Below, in pieces: positions 40,066 through 49,156 of a stretch of 64,000 nucleotides of DNA (positions are counted from its first letter, which is position 1; each line of letters starts with the position of its first letter). The notes below the pieces were generated by a model that was not told the origin of the DNA, did no database searches, and saw nothing but the letters and a program-made list of their open reading frames with translations. The translations under genes and the position numbers were made by a program. The DNA is from RH-AL1 sp965277735 (GTDB lineage Bacteria; Pseudomonadota; Alphaproteobacteria; Rhizobiales; Beijerinckiaceae): positions 1,364,001 through 1,428,000 of the forward strand of contig CBDIDO010000003.1 of assembly GCA_965277735.1 (NCBI GenBank). Direction: 5' to 3'.

Positions 40066-41043
40066 ATGTCCCGCCTGCTCGCCGCCCTCGTCTCGGCCCT
40101 GGTTCTCGTCGCCGCCCTGCCTGCCCGTAGCGAAGATGCCAAGACGATCACGGTGCCCGACCTGCAGACCCTCGTCTCCGGCATGGGGCTCACCGACAGC
40201 GGCGACAAGAAGAGCTACGTGTCGGTCGATCACCAGGGCGAACGCGACCTGACGATCACGCTGCAGCCCGTTGAGGATGGCAAGTACCTCTCCCTGTTCG
40301 CGGCCCTCGGCGAGATCCCGGCTGCCAAGCTGCCGGCGGCGCCGACGGAGAAGATGCTCGAGTACAACGACACGCACCGCTTCTACTTCACGATCGCCGG
40401 CGACGCGGAAAAGGTCGGCTACCTGCAGACGCGCATCGACGCCGTCGCCTTGAGCCCGAAGACGCTGCGCACGGCGCTCGACGAGCTGATCGCGACCGTC
40501 GACGAGACGAAGGACCTGTGGGACCAGGACGGCTGGACGACGGCCGACAAGGCCGGCGCCATCGCCCCTGCGGGCGCGTCCGGCACCAAAGACTATGCCG
40601 CGCTGCAGGACGCGGCGGATGCGGCCTGGGAGGCGGCGCCGCTCGGGATCAAGACGGCGGTGTTTGCCAAGGACAAGGTGGCGGGCTACGGCGACTACGA
40701 GGTGCGCGGCGCCGCGCCGTTCAAGAACGGCGACGTCGTCCACACCTACATCGAGCCGGTGTCCTTCGACTGGAAGCCGCTGCCCGGCGGCAAGTACGGC
40801 ATCGACCTCACGGCCGATATCCTGATCCAGACCAAGTCCGGCGGCTCGAAGATCATCGACCAGAAGAATTTCCTGCACCTCGCCGACGGATTCGCGAGCA
40901 AGTTCAAGACCGTCGACATGACGGCGAACATCACGCTCGAGGACAGCCTGGCTGCGACCGACTACGTCATCACCTTCACCGTGCACGACGCGGTCGGCCG
41001 CAAGGTCGCCAGCGTCGACATGCCGTTCTCGATCGTGAAATAG
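40066..41043 (+). CDS. Exported hypothetical protein, YbjN-like N-terminal half
   Basis: 325 residues. A signal peptide (about 1-22, LVLVAALPARSED) is followed by two domains. The first (about 25-150) has the strand-helix order of YbjN/type III chaperone-like folds (LQTLVSGMGL then HRFYFTIAGDAEKVGYLQTR). The second (about 180-325) is a beta-rich domain with GYGDYEVRGAAPFKNGD and a final strand ASVDMPFSIVK. Fold similarity is an impression, not a proof. ATG 40066 gives the signal peptide directly. The lytic transglycosylase converges on it 2 bases from the stop. Confidence 0.75.
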   Translation: MSRLLAALVSALVLVAALPARSEDAKTITVPDLQTLVSGMGLTDSGDKKSYVSVDHQGERDLTITLQPVEDGKYLSLFAALGEIPAAKLPAAPTEKMLEYNDTHRFYFTIAGDAEKVGYLQTRIDAVALSPKTLRTALDELIATVDETKDLWDQDGWTTADKAGAIAPAGASGTKDYAALQDAADAAWEAAPLGIKTAVFAKDKVAGYGDYEVRGAAPFKNGDVVHTYIEPVSFDWKPLPGGKYGIDLTADILIQTKSGGSKIIDQKNFLHLADGFASKFKTVDMTANITLEDSLAATDYVITFTVHDAVGRKVASVDMPFSIVK

Positions 41044-41045
41044 CC

Positions 41046-41924
41046 TCAACGCAGCATGTTGCGCAGCACGACGCAATTGCCGCCGTCGCCGTGCAGCGCG
41101 TTGCACAGCTTGTTGGCGGCGTTGCGGTCGTCGTTTTCGATCTGCACGACGTATTTCTTGGCCGGCAGGCCGCCGAGGTGGCGGCGGCGGATCGAGGGCG
41201 TGAGCGTGCCCAGCGTCTCGGCGTAGCGGGCGCGCTGCAGCTGCCATTCGGCGAGCATGGCCGCCTTGTTGTAGCTGGCGACCAGGATCACCGACCAGCG
41301 CTTGGGCGGCGGCCCGCCGAGCTCGTCCGGCACGGCGGGGGCGCGGCGGCGCCCGGCATCGCCGGCAAACGCGATGCAGGAGAAGTTGGGCTCGGGCGCG
41401 AGCTCGGGGGCCCGCGCCGCCCCACTGAACGGCCCGCGCCACTCGAAGGCGGCGTGGCCGGTGACGATCTCGACATAGCCGATCGTCTCGCCCGGCAGGC
41501 TCGCGGTGCCGGCGAGCCAGCGCCCGATGCGGCCGGGCCCGGCGTTGTAGGCGGCCGCCGCCAGCCCGATATTGCCGAATTTTGCGCGCAGCTCCTTGAG
41601 GTACGCGGCGGATTCGTCGAGCGCCCGGGTAGCCTCGAACGGGTCGGCGAGGCCGCGCTCGGCGGCCGTGCCTGGCATGAACTGCGCCACCCCTTGCGCC
41701 CCCGCCGGGCTCACCGCCGCGGGATCGAATCGGCTCTCCTGCCAGATGAGGCGGGTGAAGAACGGGTAGGGCAGGCCGTTGCGCTTGGCGGCGGACTGGA
41801 TCGCGTCGCAGAGCGTGCCGGCGGGCGTGGGCGCCTTGGCGGCCGCTTTTGCCGGGGCCGTGTCGGCCCGCGCGACGCCGGCGAAGGCCGCGACGAGGGC
41901 GAGGAGAAGGGCGAGCGCGCGCAT
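41046..41924 (-). CDS. Lytic transglycosylase with C-terminal SPOR-like region
   Basis: 292 residues. A signal peptide (1-21) precedes an SLT domain (about 35-150): catalytic Glu in WQESRFDPAAVS, then AQGVAQFMPGTA and AAYNAGPGRIGRWL. Cleaves peptidoglycan between MurNAc and GlcNAc. The end (about 225-292: KYVVQIENDDRNAANKLCNA) resembles a SPOR peptidoglycan-binding domain with two Cys. ATG 41924 begins MRALALLLALVAAFAG. The frame stays open far upstream on the strand opposite ileS but only as shadow. Divergent from ileS, 138 bp apart. Confidence 0.88.
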   Translation of the reverse strand: MRALALLLALVAAFAGVARADTAPAKAAAKAPTPAGTLCDAIQSAAKRNGLPYPFFTRLIWQESRFDPAAVSPAGAQGVAQFMPGTAAERGLADPFEATRALDESAAYLKELRAKFGNIGLAAAAYNAGPGRIGRWLAGTASLPGETIGYVEIVTGHAAFEWRGPFSGAARAPELAPEPNFSCIAFAGDAGRRRAPAVPDELGGPPPKRWSVILVASYNKAAMLAEWQLQRARYAETLGTLTPSIRRRHLGGLPAKKYVVQIENDDRNAANKLCNALHGDGGNCVVLRNMLR

Positions 41925-42062
41925 GTGGAAAGGCAAAGCGCAGTTCCGTGACGGCGTCCAGACGGTGCTTCGGGGCCGATGGCGCGAATGGGCCCGTGCC
42001 GCGAGACGAAGCTGTCCGACGCGAATCTTGTGTCGCCGCCGCCTTCCTCTAAAAGCCCAGCC

Positions 42063-45044
42063 ATGACCAAGCCCGAGACAGCCGTGCCGGCAGGCACGCT
42101 CGATTATTCGTCGACCCTCTTCCTGCCGAAGACCGAGTTCCCGATGCGCGCCGGGCTGCCGAAGAAAGAGCCCGAGCTTCTCGCGCGCTGGCAGGAGATC
42201 GACCTCTACGGCCGGCTGCGCGCGGCGGGGCAGGGGCGCCAAAAGTTCGTGCTGCACGACGGGCCGCCTTACGCCAACGGCAACATCCACATCGGGCATG
42301 CGCTCAACAAGATCCTGAAGGACCTCGTCACCCGCTCGCAGCAGATGAGCGGCAAGGATTCGAACTACGTGCCGGGCTGGGACTGCCACGGCCTGCCGAT
42401 CGAGTGGAAGATCGAGGAGGAGTACCGCGCCAAGGGCCAGAACAAGGACGCGGTGCCGATCGTCGAGTTCCGCCGCCAGTGCCGCGCGTTCGCCGCGCGC
42501 TGGGTCGACATCCAGCGCGAGGAGTTCAAGCGCCTCGGCGTCACCGGCGACTGGGCGCACCCCTACGAGACGATGGCGTACCCCGCCGAGGCGACGATCG
42601 CCGCCGAGATCCTGAGGTTCGCCCGCAACGGGCTGCTCTACCGCGGCTCGAAGCCGGTGATGTGGAGCGTGGTGGAAAAGACCGCGCTCGCCGAGGCGGA
42701 GGTCGAGTACGAGGACCATGTGAGCGACACGGTGTTCGTGGCGTTCCCGCTGCAGGGCCGCGGCGACCTCGCGGACGCCCGCGTCGTCATCTGGACGACG
42801 ACGCCGTGGACGATGCCCGCCAATCGCGCGGTCTGCTTCTCGTCGCGCATCCCTTACGGCCTCTATCGCGTGACCGCTTCGCCGGACGGCAATTGGGCGA
42901 AGGCCGGCGCGACCTATCTGCTCGCCGATGCGCTGGCCGAGAGCGTGTTCAAGGCCGCCAAGGTCGAGGGCTTCGAGAAGGTGCGCGCGGTTGCGGCGTC
43001 CGAGCTCGATGGTTTGGTCGCGGCGCATCCGCTCGCGGGTCACGGCTACGACTTCAAGGTCCCGCTGCTCGACGGCGACCACGTCACCGACGAGGCCGGC
43101 ACCGGCTTCGTCCACACGGCGCCAAGCCACGGCCGCGACGACTTCGACATCTGGATGGCGTCGAATCGGATGCTGCGCCAGCGCGGCATCGACCCGCGCA
43201 TTCCCTACACCGTCGATGCCGACGGCTTCCTCACGGCCGAGGCGCCGGGCTTCGAGGGGCGCCGGGTCATCGACGACAAGGGCGCCAAGGGCGACGCCAA
43301 CGACGCGATCATCAAGGCGCTGATCGAGAGCGGCAACCTCGTCGCGCGCGGGCGGCTGAAGCACCAGTATCCGCACTCGTGGCGCTCGAAGAAGCCGCTG
43401 ATCTTCCGCAACACGCCGCAATGGTTCATCGCGCTCGACGCGCCCTTCCTTCTCCCGCAAGCGGGAGAAGGAAGGGCTGCGGCGAACCTCCCCACGCTGC
43501 GCGGCATCGCGCTCGACGAGATCGCGCGCACGCGCTGGGTGCCGGAGGCGGGCGAGAACCGCATCACGGGCATGATCGCCAACCGGCCGGATTGGGTGGT
43601 GTCGCGCCAGCGCGCCTGGGGCGTGCCGATCGCGATCTTCGTCGATAAGGACTCGAAGCCGCTCGTCGATCCGGCCGTGAACGCGCGCATCCTCGCCGCC
43701 TTTGCGGCGGAGGGCGCCGACGTCTGGTACGAGGACGGCGCGCGCGAGCGCTTCCTCGGTGAGCGGGCAAGCGAAGACTGGACGAAAGTCGACGACGTGC
43801 TCGACGTCTGGTTCGACTCCGGCTCGACGCATGCCTTCACGATGGGGGATACCAAACAATTCCCCGGGCTTGCCGGAATTCGGCGCGCGCCCGAGGGGCA
43901 CGACGAGGTCATGTATCTCGAAGGCTCGGACCAGCACCGCGGCTGGTTCCATTCCTCGCTGCTCGAGGCCAGCGGCACGCGCGGCCGCGCGCCGTTCGAC
44001 GTCGTGCTGACGCATGGCTTCGTGCTCGACGAGCACGGGCGCAAGATGGCCAAGTCCGTCGGCAACGTCGTCGCGCCGCAGACGGTGATGAAGGATTCAG
44101 GCGCCGACATTCTGCGCCTGTGGGTCGCGGCGTCCGACTATTCCGACGACCTGCGCATCGGCCCGGAGATCCTGAAGACCTTCGTCGAGACCTACAAGAA
44201 GCTGCGCAACACGATCCGCTGGATGCTCGGCGCGCTCGGCCATTACGACGGGCCGCGGTCGGCGGAGCAAGATGGCAACGACGTCGACGAGCTCGAGCGC
44301 TACATGCGCCACAGGCTGTTCGAGCTCGATCGCGAGGTGCGTCAGGCCTACGCGGAGTTCGACTACAAGCGTGTCGTCTCGCGGCTCAGCCTGTTCCTCA
44401 ACACGGATCTGTCGGCGTTCTATTTCGATATCCGCAAGGACGCGCTCTATTGCGATCCGATCTCGAGCCGCCGCCGTCGCGACGCGCTGGAGACCGTCGA
44501 GCAGATCTTTCGCTGCGTGACGCTGTGGCTGGCGCCGATCCTCGTCTTCACCGCGGAAGAAGCTTGGCTGGCGCGCTACCCCAATGCGACCTCGGTGCAT
44601 CTGGAGCCGTTCCCGGAGATCCCCGCGGTCTGGCAGGCGCCCGACACGATCGATCGCTGGGTGACGATCCGCTCGGTGCGCGCGGTGGTGACGGGCGCGC
44701 TCGAGATCGCGCGCGCCGAGAAGACGATCGGCGCGTCGCTCGAAGCGGCGCCCGTCGTCTATGTCGGCACCCCGCAGATGCGCGACCTGCTGGCGAGCGT
44801 CGACTTCGCCGACATCTGCATCACGTCCGATATCGCGATCGAGGTCGGAGCCGGCCCGGCCGAGGCGTTCCGGCTGCCGGGCGTGGCCGACGTCGCCGTA
44901 ATGGTGCGCCGCGCCGAGGGGACGAAATGCGCGCGCTCGTGGCGCTTCTCGCCGCTGGTCGGCTCGGATGCCGAGTTTCCCGAGGTCACGCCGCGCGACG
45001 CGGAGGCGCTGCGCGAGCTGAAGCGGGCCGGGCGGCTGGCGTGA
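42063..45044 (+). CDS. ileS: Isoleucyl-tRNA synthetase
   Basis: 993 residues. Charges tRNA-Ile. Class I signatures: HIGH at residues 76-79 and KMAKS beginning at Lys661; the CP1 editing region lies between (TTPWTMPANRAVCFSS, GTGFVHTAPSHGRDDF). Between FIALD and TLRGIALDEI is an added stretch (about residues 461-475, FLLPQAGEGRAAA) encoded by a CCTTCTCCCGC palindrome inserted in frame; most relatives have only a few residues here. ATG 42063 begins right after a GC-rich leader; an upstream in-frame ATG (41979) is unlikely. lspA lies 175 bp downstream, after a composite repeat. Confidence 0.97.
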   Translation: MTKPETAVPAGTLDYSSTLFLPKTEFPMRAGLPKKEPELLARWQEIDLYGRLRAAGQGRQKFVLHDGPPYANGNIHIGHALNKILKDLVTRSQQMSGKDSNYVPGWDCHGLPIEWKIEEEYRAKGQNKDAVPIVEFRRQCRAFAARWVDIQREEFKRLGVTGDWAHPYETMAYPAEATIAAEILRFARNGLLYRGSKPVMWSVVEKTALAEAEVEYEDHVSDTVFVAFPLQGRGDLADARVVIWTTTPWTMPANRAVCFSSRIPYGLYRVTASPDGNWAKAGATYLLADALAESVFKAAKVEGFEKVRAVAASELDGLVAAHPLAGHGYDFKVPLLDGDHVTDEAGTGFVHTAPSHGRDDFDIWMASNRMLRQRGIDPRIPYTVDADGFLTAEAPGFEGRRVIDDKGAKGDANDAIIKALIESGNLVARGRLKHQYPHSWRSKKPLIFRNTPQWFIALDAPFLLPQAGEGRAAANLPTLRGIALDEIARTRWVPEAGENRITGMIANRPDWVVSRQRAWGVPIAIFVDKDSKPLVDPAVNARILAAFAAEGADVWYEDGARERFLGERASEDWTKVDDVLDVWFDSGSTHAFTMGDTKQFPGLAGIRRAPEGHDEVMYLEGSDQHRGWFHSSLLEASGTRGRAPFDVVLTHGFVLDEHGRKMAKSVGNVVAPQTVMKDSGADILRLWVAASDYSDDLRIGPEILKTFVETYKKLRNTIRWMLGALGHYDGPRSAEQDGNDVDELERYMRHRLFELDREVRQAYAEFDYKRVVSRLSLFLNTDLSAFYFDIRKDALYCDPISSRRRRDALETVEQIFRCVTLWLAPILVFTAEEAWLARYPNATSVHLEPFPEIPAVWQAPDTIDRWVTIRSVRAVVTGALEIARAEKTIGASLEAAPVVYVGTPQMRDLLASVDFADICITSDIAIEVGAGPAEAFRLPGVADVAVMVRRAEGTKCARSWRFSPLVGSDAEFPEVTPRDAEALRELKRAGRLA
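43443..43476. repeat. CCTTCTCCCGC palindrome inserted in frame inside ileS
   Basis: CCCTTCCTTCTCCCGC-AA-GCGGGAGAAGGAAGGG, a perfect 16-bp stem with two-base loop. It is the longest single palindrome of this family in the window. Its frame encodes FLLPQAGEG, with no stop, and adds a loop to IleS. Confidence 0.9.
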
Positions 45045-45060
45045 GGAGCGTGCGGCACTC

Positions 45061-45208
45061 CCTTCTCCCGCTTGCGGGAGAAGGTGGCCTCGCGAAGCGG
45101 CGCCGGATGAGGGGCGTTGCCACCTCTCTCCTGTCTCAGGCGCAGGCGGACACCTCCCTCATCCGACCCGACTTCGTCGGGCCACCTTCTCCCGCAAGCG
45201 GGAGAAGG
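45061..45208. repeat. 148-bp composite inverted-repeat element
   Basis: Left palindrome CCTTCTCCCGC-TT-GCGGGAGAAGG (45061-45084), right palindrome with loop AA (45185-45208). The right arm holds CCCGAC-TTC-GTCGGG; the left arm carries a variant (CTCGCGAAGCGG). GGATGAGGG and CCCTCATCC face each other around a ~45-bp variable centre. Exactly the same length as 24733-24880. Its right end supplies the ribosome site of lspA. Confidence 0.87.
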
Positions 45209-45213
45209 GGAGG
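45207..45213 (+). promoter_or_regulatory. lspA Shine-Dalgarno derived from the repeat
   Basis: GGGGAGG, six bases before the GTG start of lspA. Its first two bases are the end of the repeat's right palindrome (GGGAGAAGG), so the mobile element lies directly against, and partly forms, the ribosome site. Confidence 0.6.
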
Positions 45214-45219
45214 CCGAGC

Positions 45220-45705
45220 GTGACCCCCCGCCTCGCCGGCTTCGCCATCGCCGCGCTCACGCTCGTCATCGACCAGGCCAACAAGCTCTGGCTGATGGAC
45301 GTCTACGACATCGCCGCCCATCAACCCGTTCGGCTCGCGCCGGTGTTCGACGTCGTCTTCGCAAAGAACCCCGGCATCTCGTACTCGCTGCTGCCGGCGC
45401 ACAGCCCCGGGGCGCGCTGGGCGCTCGTCGCCTTCACGCTGGCGGCGACGATCGGCATCGGCATCTGGCTGTGGCGCACGCCGACGCGGGTGCCGGCGAT
45501 CGGGCTCGGGCTCGTGCTCGGCGGCGCACTGGGCAACGCGATCGACCGCTTCGCCTACGGGTGGGTGGCCGATTTCTACTATTTCCACGTCGGCGGCTTC
45601 CACTGGTACGTCTTCAACCTCGCGGATGTCGCGATCGTCGTCGGCGTGGCTCTGCTGCTGGTCGACTCGTTCCTGCTGTCGCGCCCGGTCCCAGCCGACG
45701 CGTGA
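45220..45705 (+). CDS. lspA: Lipoprotein signal peptidase LspA
   Basis: 161 residues, four membrane segments. Removes signal peptides from prolipoproteins at the inner membrane. Catalytic aspartates are in GNAIDRFAYG (about residue 110) and FNLADVAIV (about 132); the N-terminal DQANKLW matches the usual DQxxK motif. GTG 45220 is used; no ATG is available nearby. The repeat element abuts its Shine-Dalgarno. Probably cotranscribed with ileS, the common order in proteobacteria (ileS-lspA), if transcription passes the repeat. Confidence 0.95.
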   Translation: MTPRLAGFAIAALTLVIDQANKLWLMDVYDIAAHQPVRLAPVFDVVFAKNPGISYSLLPAHSPGARWALVAFTLAATIGIGIWLWRTPTRVPAIGLGLVLGGALGNAIDRFAYGWVADFYYFHVGGFHWYVFNLADVAIVVGVALLLVDSFLLSRPVPADA

Positions 45706-45775
45706 GCAGCCTCTAAATTGCCGTTAACATGGGGCATTCGCTCTGAACGTCGCGCGTTTCTGAGGAAGTTGAGCA

Positions 45776-46285
45776 ATGCCCCGCGCCAGCCTGCCGTCGT
45801 CTTTGGCACTCGTTCTTCTGGCCGCCACCTCGCTGCCGGCAGCGGCGCAGTTTGCCGGCGTCGTCGATCAGTTCTCGGACATGCGCAACTCGCTAGGCTT
45901 CGGTCCGACGCGTGCGCCGATGGACTTCACCGAGCGGCCCCCGCTGGTCGTGCCGCCGAGCGACACGCTGCCGCCGCCGGCGCCCGGCCAGTCGTCGCTT
46001 CCCGTCGTCGACACCGACACCACCGACCGCCGCAAGGCGCTGACCGACTCCCGCCGCCCCGTGCCGCCGAACGATCCCGGCGCCGGCGTCGCCGGGCTGT
46101 CCGGCCGCACCTATCTGATCGATCCGCCGGCCGGCATGCGCGATCCGGCCCAGCTCGGGCCCGATCCCACCTCCGACCTGCCGCGCAAGGCCAGGGACAA
46201 GGCCGAAAAGCCCGGCCGTACCCGCCACGCCAAGCGCCGGACCCCCCGCGCTCCAGGCGTCGCAGTAAAACAAGCTTCGCAGTAA
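45776..46285 (+). CDS. Exported hypothetical protein, Pro-rich (DUF3035-like motif)
   Basis: 169 residues. The signal peptide ends near residue 25 (LPAAAQFAG). The middle has RAPMDFTERPPLVVPPSDTL, a run resembling the DUF3035/BamF-type motif (RPPLxVPPD) of alphaproteobacterial envelope proteins. The last third is basic (RKARDKAEKPGRTRHAKRR) and likely disordered. It directly follows lspA and precedes two M16 peptidase genes, a neighbourhood seen in Hyphomicrobiales. Role unknown; a link to outer-membrane assembly is only a guess from the motif. Confidence 0.7.
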   Translation: MPRASLPSSLALVLLAATSLPAAAQFAGVVDQFSDMRNSLGFGPTRAPMDFTERPPLVVPPSDTLPPPAPGQSSLPVVDTDTTDRRKALTDSRRPVPPNDPGAGVAGLSGRTYLIDPPAGMRDPAQLGPDPTSDLPRKARDKAEKPGRTRHAKRRTPRAPGVAVKQASQ

Positions 46286-46297
46286 GCGCCTCGCCTT

Positions 46298-46317
46298 CGG
46301 CCGATCTCAGTCGGCCG
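46298..46317. terminator. Stem-loop after the Pro-rich gene
   Basis: CGGCCGA-TCTCAG-TCGGCCG, a 7-bp stem 12 bases after the stop. No T-run. Weak. Confidence 0.3.
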
Positions 46318-46441
46318 GGGGCGATCGGTCGTCCGCGACCTTTTTGAGGATGCATGCGCGGGCGCCAGGTCCTATATCTGGCGATCGGGCTGGATCGGTG
46401 CGCCGAAGGGCGGCGCGCGCGGCCTCGCGAAGGTAGCTCTC

Positions 46442-47797
46442 ATGCATGACGGCTCGTCCGCGCCGCGTGGCGCTCTCGGCCTCACCCCTGCCCACGATGG
46501 TGCCAGGCAGGGCAGCGACGCCGACACCGCGATCGTCCAGGGCAAGCTCGAAAATGGCATGGAGGTCGTGGTGATCCCGGATCACCGCGCGCCGGTCTGC
46601 ACGCACATGGTGTGGTACCGCAACGGGTCCGCCGACGACCCGGTCGGCAAGTCCGGCATTGCGCATTTCCTCGAGCATCTGATGTTCAAGGGCACCGACA
46701 AGCACCCGGCCGGCCAGTTCTCCGAAATGGTCTCCGACCTCGGCGGCCAGGAGAACGCGTTCACCTCGAACGACTTCACAGCCTATTTCCAGCGCATCCC
46801 GAAAGAGCACCTCGCGGTCTGCATGGAATACGAGGCGGATCGTATGAAAAACCTCGTCCTCACCGACGAGGTCGTCGCACCCGAGCGCAACGTGGTCGAA
46901 GAGGAGCGCCGCATGCGCACCGATTCCGACCCCGGCGAGATTTTGGACGAGGCGGTGCAGGCGGCGCTCTACACCACCCATCCCTACGGCAAGCCGGTGA
47001 TCGGCTGGGCGCACGAGATCGAGGGGCTCGATCGTTTTGACGCGTTCAAATATTACGAGCGCTTCTACACGCCCGAGAATGCGATCCTCATCGTCGCTGG
47101 CGACGTCGATCCGCAGGCGACGATCGAGCTCGCCAAGCAGGTCTATGGCCCGGTGCCGCCGTTCGGTGCGCCGCCGCAGCGGGTGCGCCCGCAGGAGCCG
47201 CGCCCGACCACGCACCGTCAGGTCTCGCTCGCCGACGAGAAGGTCGAGCAGCCGCGCTTCCAGCGCCTGAATCTCGTGCCGTCCTACCGCACCGCCGCGC
47301 CCGGCGAAGCGGAAGCGCTCGAGGTGCTGGCGTTCCTGCTCGGCGGCGGCCAGACCAGCGTGCTGTTCAAGACGCTGGTGATGCAGGACAAGGTCGCCGT
47401 CGCCGCGGGCACCCATTACATGGGCACCGCGCTCGATGAGACGCGCTTCTTCCTCTATGCGGTGCCGGTGCCGGGCGTCTCGCTCGAGCAGCTCGACGCG
47501 GCGATCGAGGCGGTCGTTTCGCGCGTCATCGAGCACGGCTTCGACGAGACCGCGCTCGCCCGCGCCAAGACGCGGCTCATCGCGGAGGCGATCTACGCGC
47601 GGGACAGCCAGATGACGCTCGCCAATTGGTACGGCGCCTCGCTGACGACCGGCCTCACGCTGGAGGACATAGCCGCGTGGCCCGACCGCATCGAGGCCGT
47701 GACGGCCGAGGACGTGCGCAAGGCCGCCGCCTACCTCGATCGCAAGCGCGGCGTCTCCGGCTACCTGCTGCCGGTCGAGCCTGCAGAAGCCGCCTGA
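46442..47797 (+). CDS. M16 family zinc peptidase, catalytic subunit
   Basis: 451 residues. The inverted zinc motif HxxEH is intact: His75-Phe-Leu-Glu78-His79 (GIAHFLEHLMFKG), with the downstream Glu ligand in NVVEEERRM. Two M16 domains (N and C halves) are present. Such enzymes degrade small peptides or targeting presequences; bacterial members often pair with an inactive partner, here the next gene. ATG 46442 has GAAGG upstream; residues 1-30 are poorly conserved in character, and a later start cannot be ruled out. No signal peptide. Confidence 0.92.
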   Translation: MHDGSSAPRGALGLTPAHDGARQGSDADTAIVQGKLENGMEVVVIPDHRAPVCTHMVWYRNGSADDPVGKSGIAHFLEHLMFKGTDKHPAGQFSEMVSDLGGQENAFTSNDFTAYFQRIPKEHLAVCMEYEADRMKNLVLTDEVVAPERNVVEEERRMRTDSDPGEILDEAVQAALYTTHPYGKPVIGWAHEIEGLDRFDAFKYYERFYTPENAILIVAGDVDPQATIELAKQVYGPVPPFGAPPQRVRPQEPRPTTHRQVSLADEKVEQPRFQRLNLVPSYRTAAPGEAEALEVLAFLLGGGQTSVLFKTLVMQDKVAVAAGTHYMGTALDETRFFLYAVPVPGVSLEQLDAAIEAVVSRVIEHGFDETALARAKTRLIAEAIYARDSQMTLANWYGASLTTGLTLEDIAAWPDRIEAVTAEDVRKAAAYLDRKRGVSGYLLPVEPAEAA

Positions 47798-47819
47798 TCC
47801 CCCTTCACGAAAGCGCATC

Positions 47820-49115
47820 ATGACCGGACGCACCGAGACGCTCATCTCACCCGTGGCCAGCGAGAGCCGCGCCTCGCGCGTTCAGAAGGTGCGCTCGCCC
47901 GGCGGTATCGAGGCGTGGCTCGTCGAGGACTACGCGATCCCGCTGATCGCGGTGAACTTCGCCTTCCGCGGCGGCGCGGCGCAAGATCCGCCGCATAAGC
48001 CCGGCGTCGGCACGCTGCTCGCCGGCCTCCTCGACGAAGGCGCCGGTCCCTACGACAGCGCCGCCTTCCATCAGGCGCTCGAGGACGAGGCGGTCGAGCT
48101 GTCGTTCTCCGCCGATCGCGACGCGATGCACGGGCGCATGAAGACGCTGTCGCGCAACGCCGGACGCGCTTTCGAGCTGTTGGGCTTCGCCGTCGCCGAG
48201 GCGCGGCTCGGGCCGGAAGCGGTCGAGCGCGTGCGCGGCCAGATCGCCGCTTCGCTGCGGCGCGAGCTGAACGATCCCGACCAGGCGGCGGCGCGGCTCT
48301 TCCGCGCCCATTCCTACCCCGACCATCCGTATGGCCGCGCGGTGAAGGGCGACATCGCGATCCTGGCGACGATCACCCGCGACGATCTCGTCATGATGCG
48401 CACGAAGACGATGGCGCACGACAATCTCGTGGTGGCCGTTGTCGGCGCGATCGACGCCGAGACGCTGGGGCGCGAGCTCGATCGGGTGTTCGGCCCGCTC
48501 CCTGCCAAGGCCGAGCTGGTGCCGGTGCCGACGGTGACGTTCTCGGGCGTCGGCACGCGCCACGTCACCAAGATCGACGTGCCGCAATCGACGATCCGCT
48601 TCGGCCGGCAGGGTTTTCTCCGCAACGATCCCGACTTCGACATCGGCACCGTCGTCAACCATTGCCTCGGCGCCGGCAGCTTCACCTCGCGCCTCTATCG
48701 CGAGGTGCGCGAGAAGCGCGGGCTCTGCTATTCCGTCTATTCGCAGAATTCCGACCTCGACCACGCCGCGATGCTGGTCGGCGCAACCTCGACCAAGAAC
48801 GAGCGCGCGCTCGAGGCGATCGACACGATCCGCGCTGAGATCGACCTGATGGCCAAGGACGGCATCGGGGAGGAGGAGCTCGGCAAGGCGAAGATGTACC
48901 TCGTCGGCTCCTATGCGCTTCGGTTCGACACGTCGCGCAAGATCGCCGGCCAGCTCGTTGCGCTGCAGCTCGACGACCACGACGTCGATCGCCTCGACAA
49001 GCGCAACGAGCGCATCGCCGCCGTCACCGTCGAGGACGCCGCCCGCGCCGCCAAGCGCCTGCTCGGCGACGGCAACCTGCTGATTGCTGTCGCCGGCAAG
49101 CCGGTCGGACTCTGA
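47820..49115 (+). CDS. M16 family protein, non-catalytic subunit
   Basis: 431 residues, M16 fold throughout (VNFAFRGGAAQDPPHKPGVG, then YREVREKRGLCYSVYSQNSD). Where the active partner has HFLEH this one reads TLLAGLLDEGAG, so the zinc site is absent. It starts 22 bases after the catalytic gene's stop. By analogy with known heterodimeric M16 pairs, it should form a closed chamber with the preceding protein and contribute the R/Y pair (RxxxxY) that binds substrate. Confidence 0.92.
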   Translation: MTGRTETLISPVASESRASRVQKVRSPGGIEAWLVEDYAIPLIAVNFAFRGGAAQDPPHKPGVGTLLAGLLDEGAGPYDSAAFHQALEDEAVELSFSADRDAMHGRMKTLSRNAGRAFELLGFAVAEARLGPEAVERVRGQIAASLRRELNDPDQAAARLFRAHSYPDHPYGRAVKGDIAILATITRDDLVMMRTKTMAHDNLVVAVVGAIDAETLGRELDRVFGPLPAKAELVPVPTVTFSGVGTRHVTKIDVPQSTIRFGRQGFLRNDPDFDIGTVVNHCLGAGSFTSRLYREVREKRGLCYSVYSQNSDLDHAAMLVGATSTKNERALEAIDTIRAEIDLMAKDGIGEEELGKAKMYLVGSYALRFDTSRKIAGQLVALQLDDHDVDRLDKRNERIAAVTVEDAARAAKRLLGDGNLLIAVAGKPVGL

Positions 49116-49156
49116 CGGCGTGCCGGCGTCGTTAGTTGCGGGCATAGGCGGGCGGC

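Noticed and set aside
42064..44036. Long antisense frame across ileS, continuous with the lytic transglycosylase frame
   Set aside because: Composition is antisense-like. The real gene begins at the signal peptide, ATG 41924.
44900..45215. Frames giving SPASGRR / LPLAGEGG-type peptides at the composite repeats
   Set aside because: They come from the palindromic repeats in several unrelated places; these are classic spurious ORFs.
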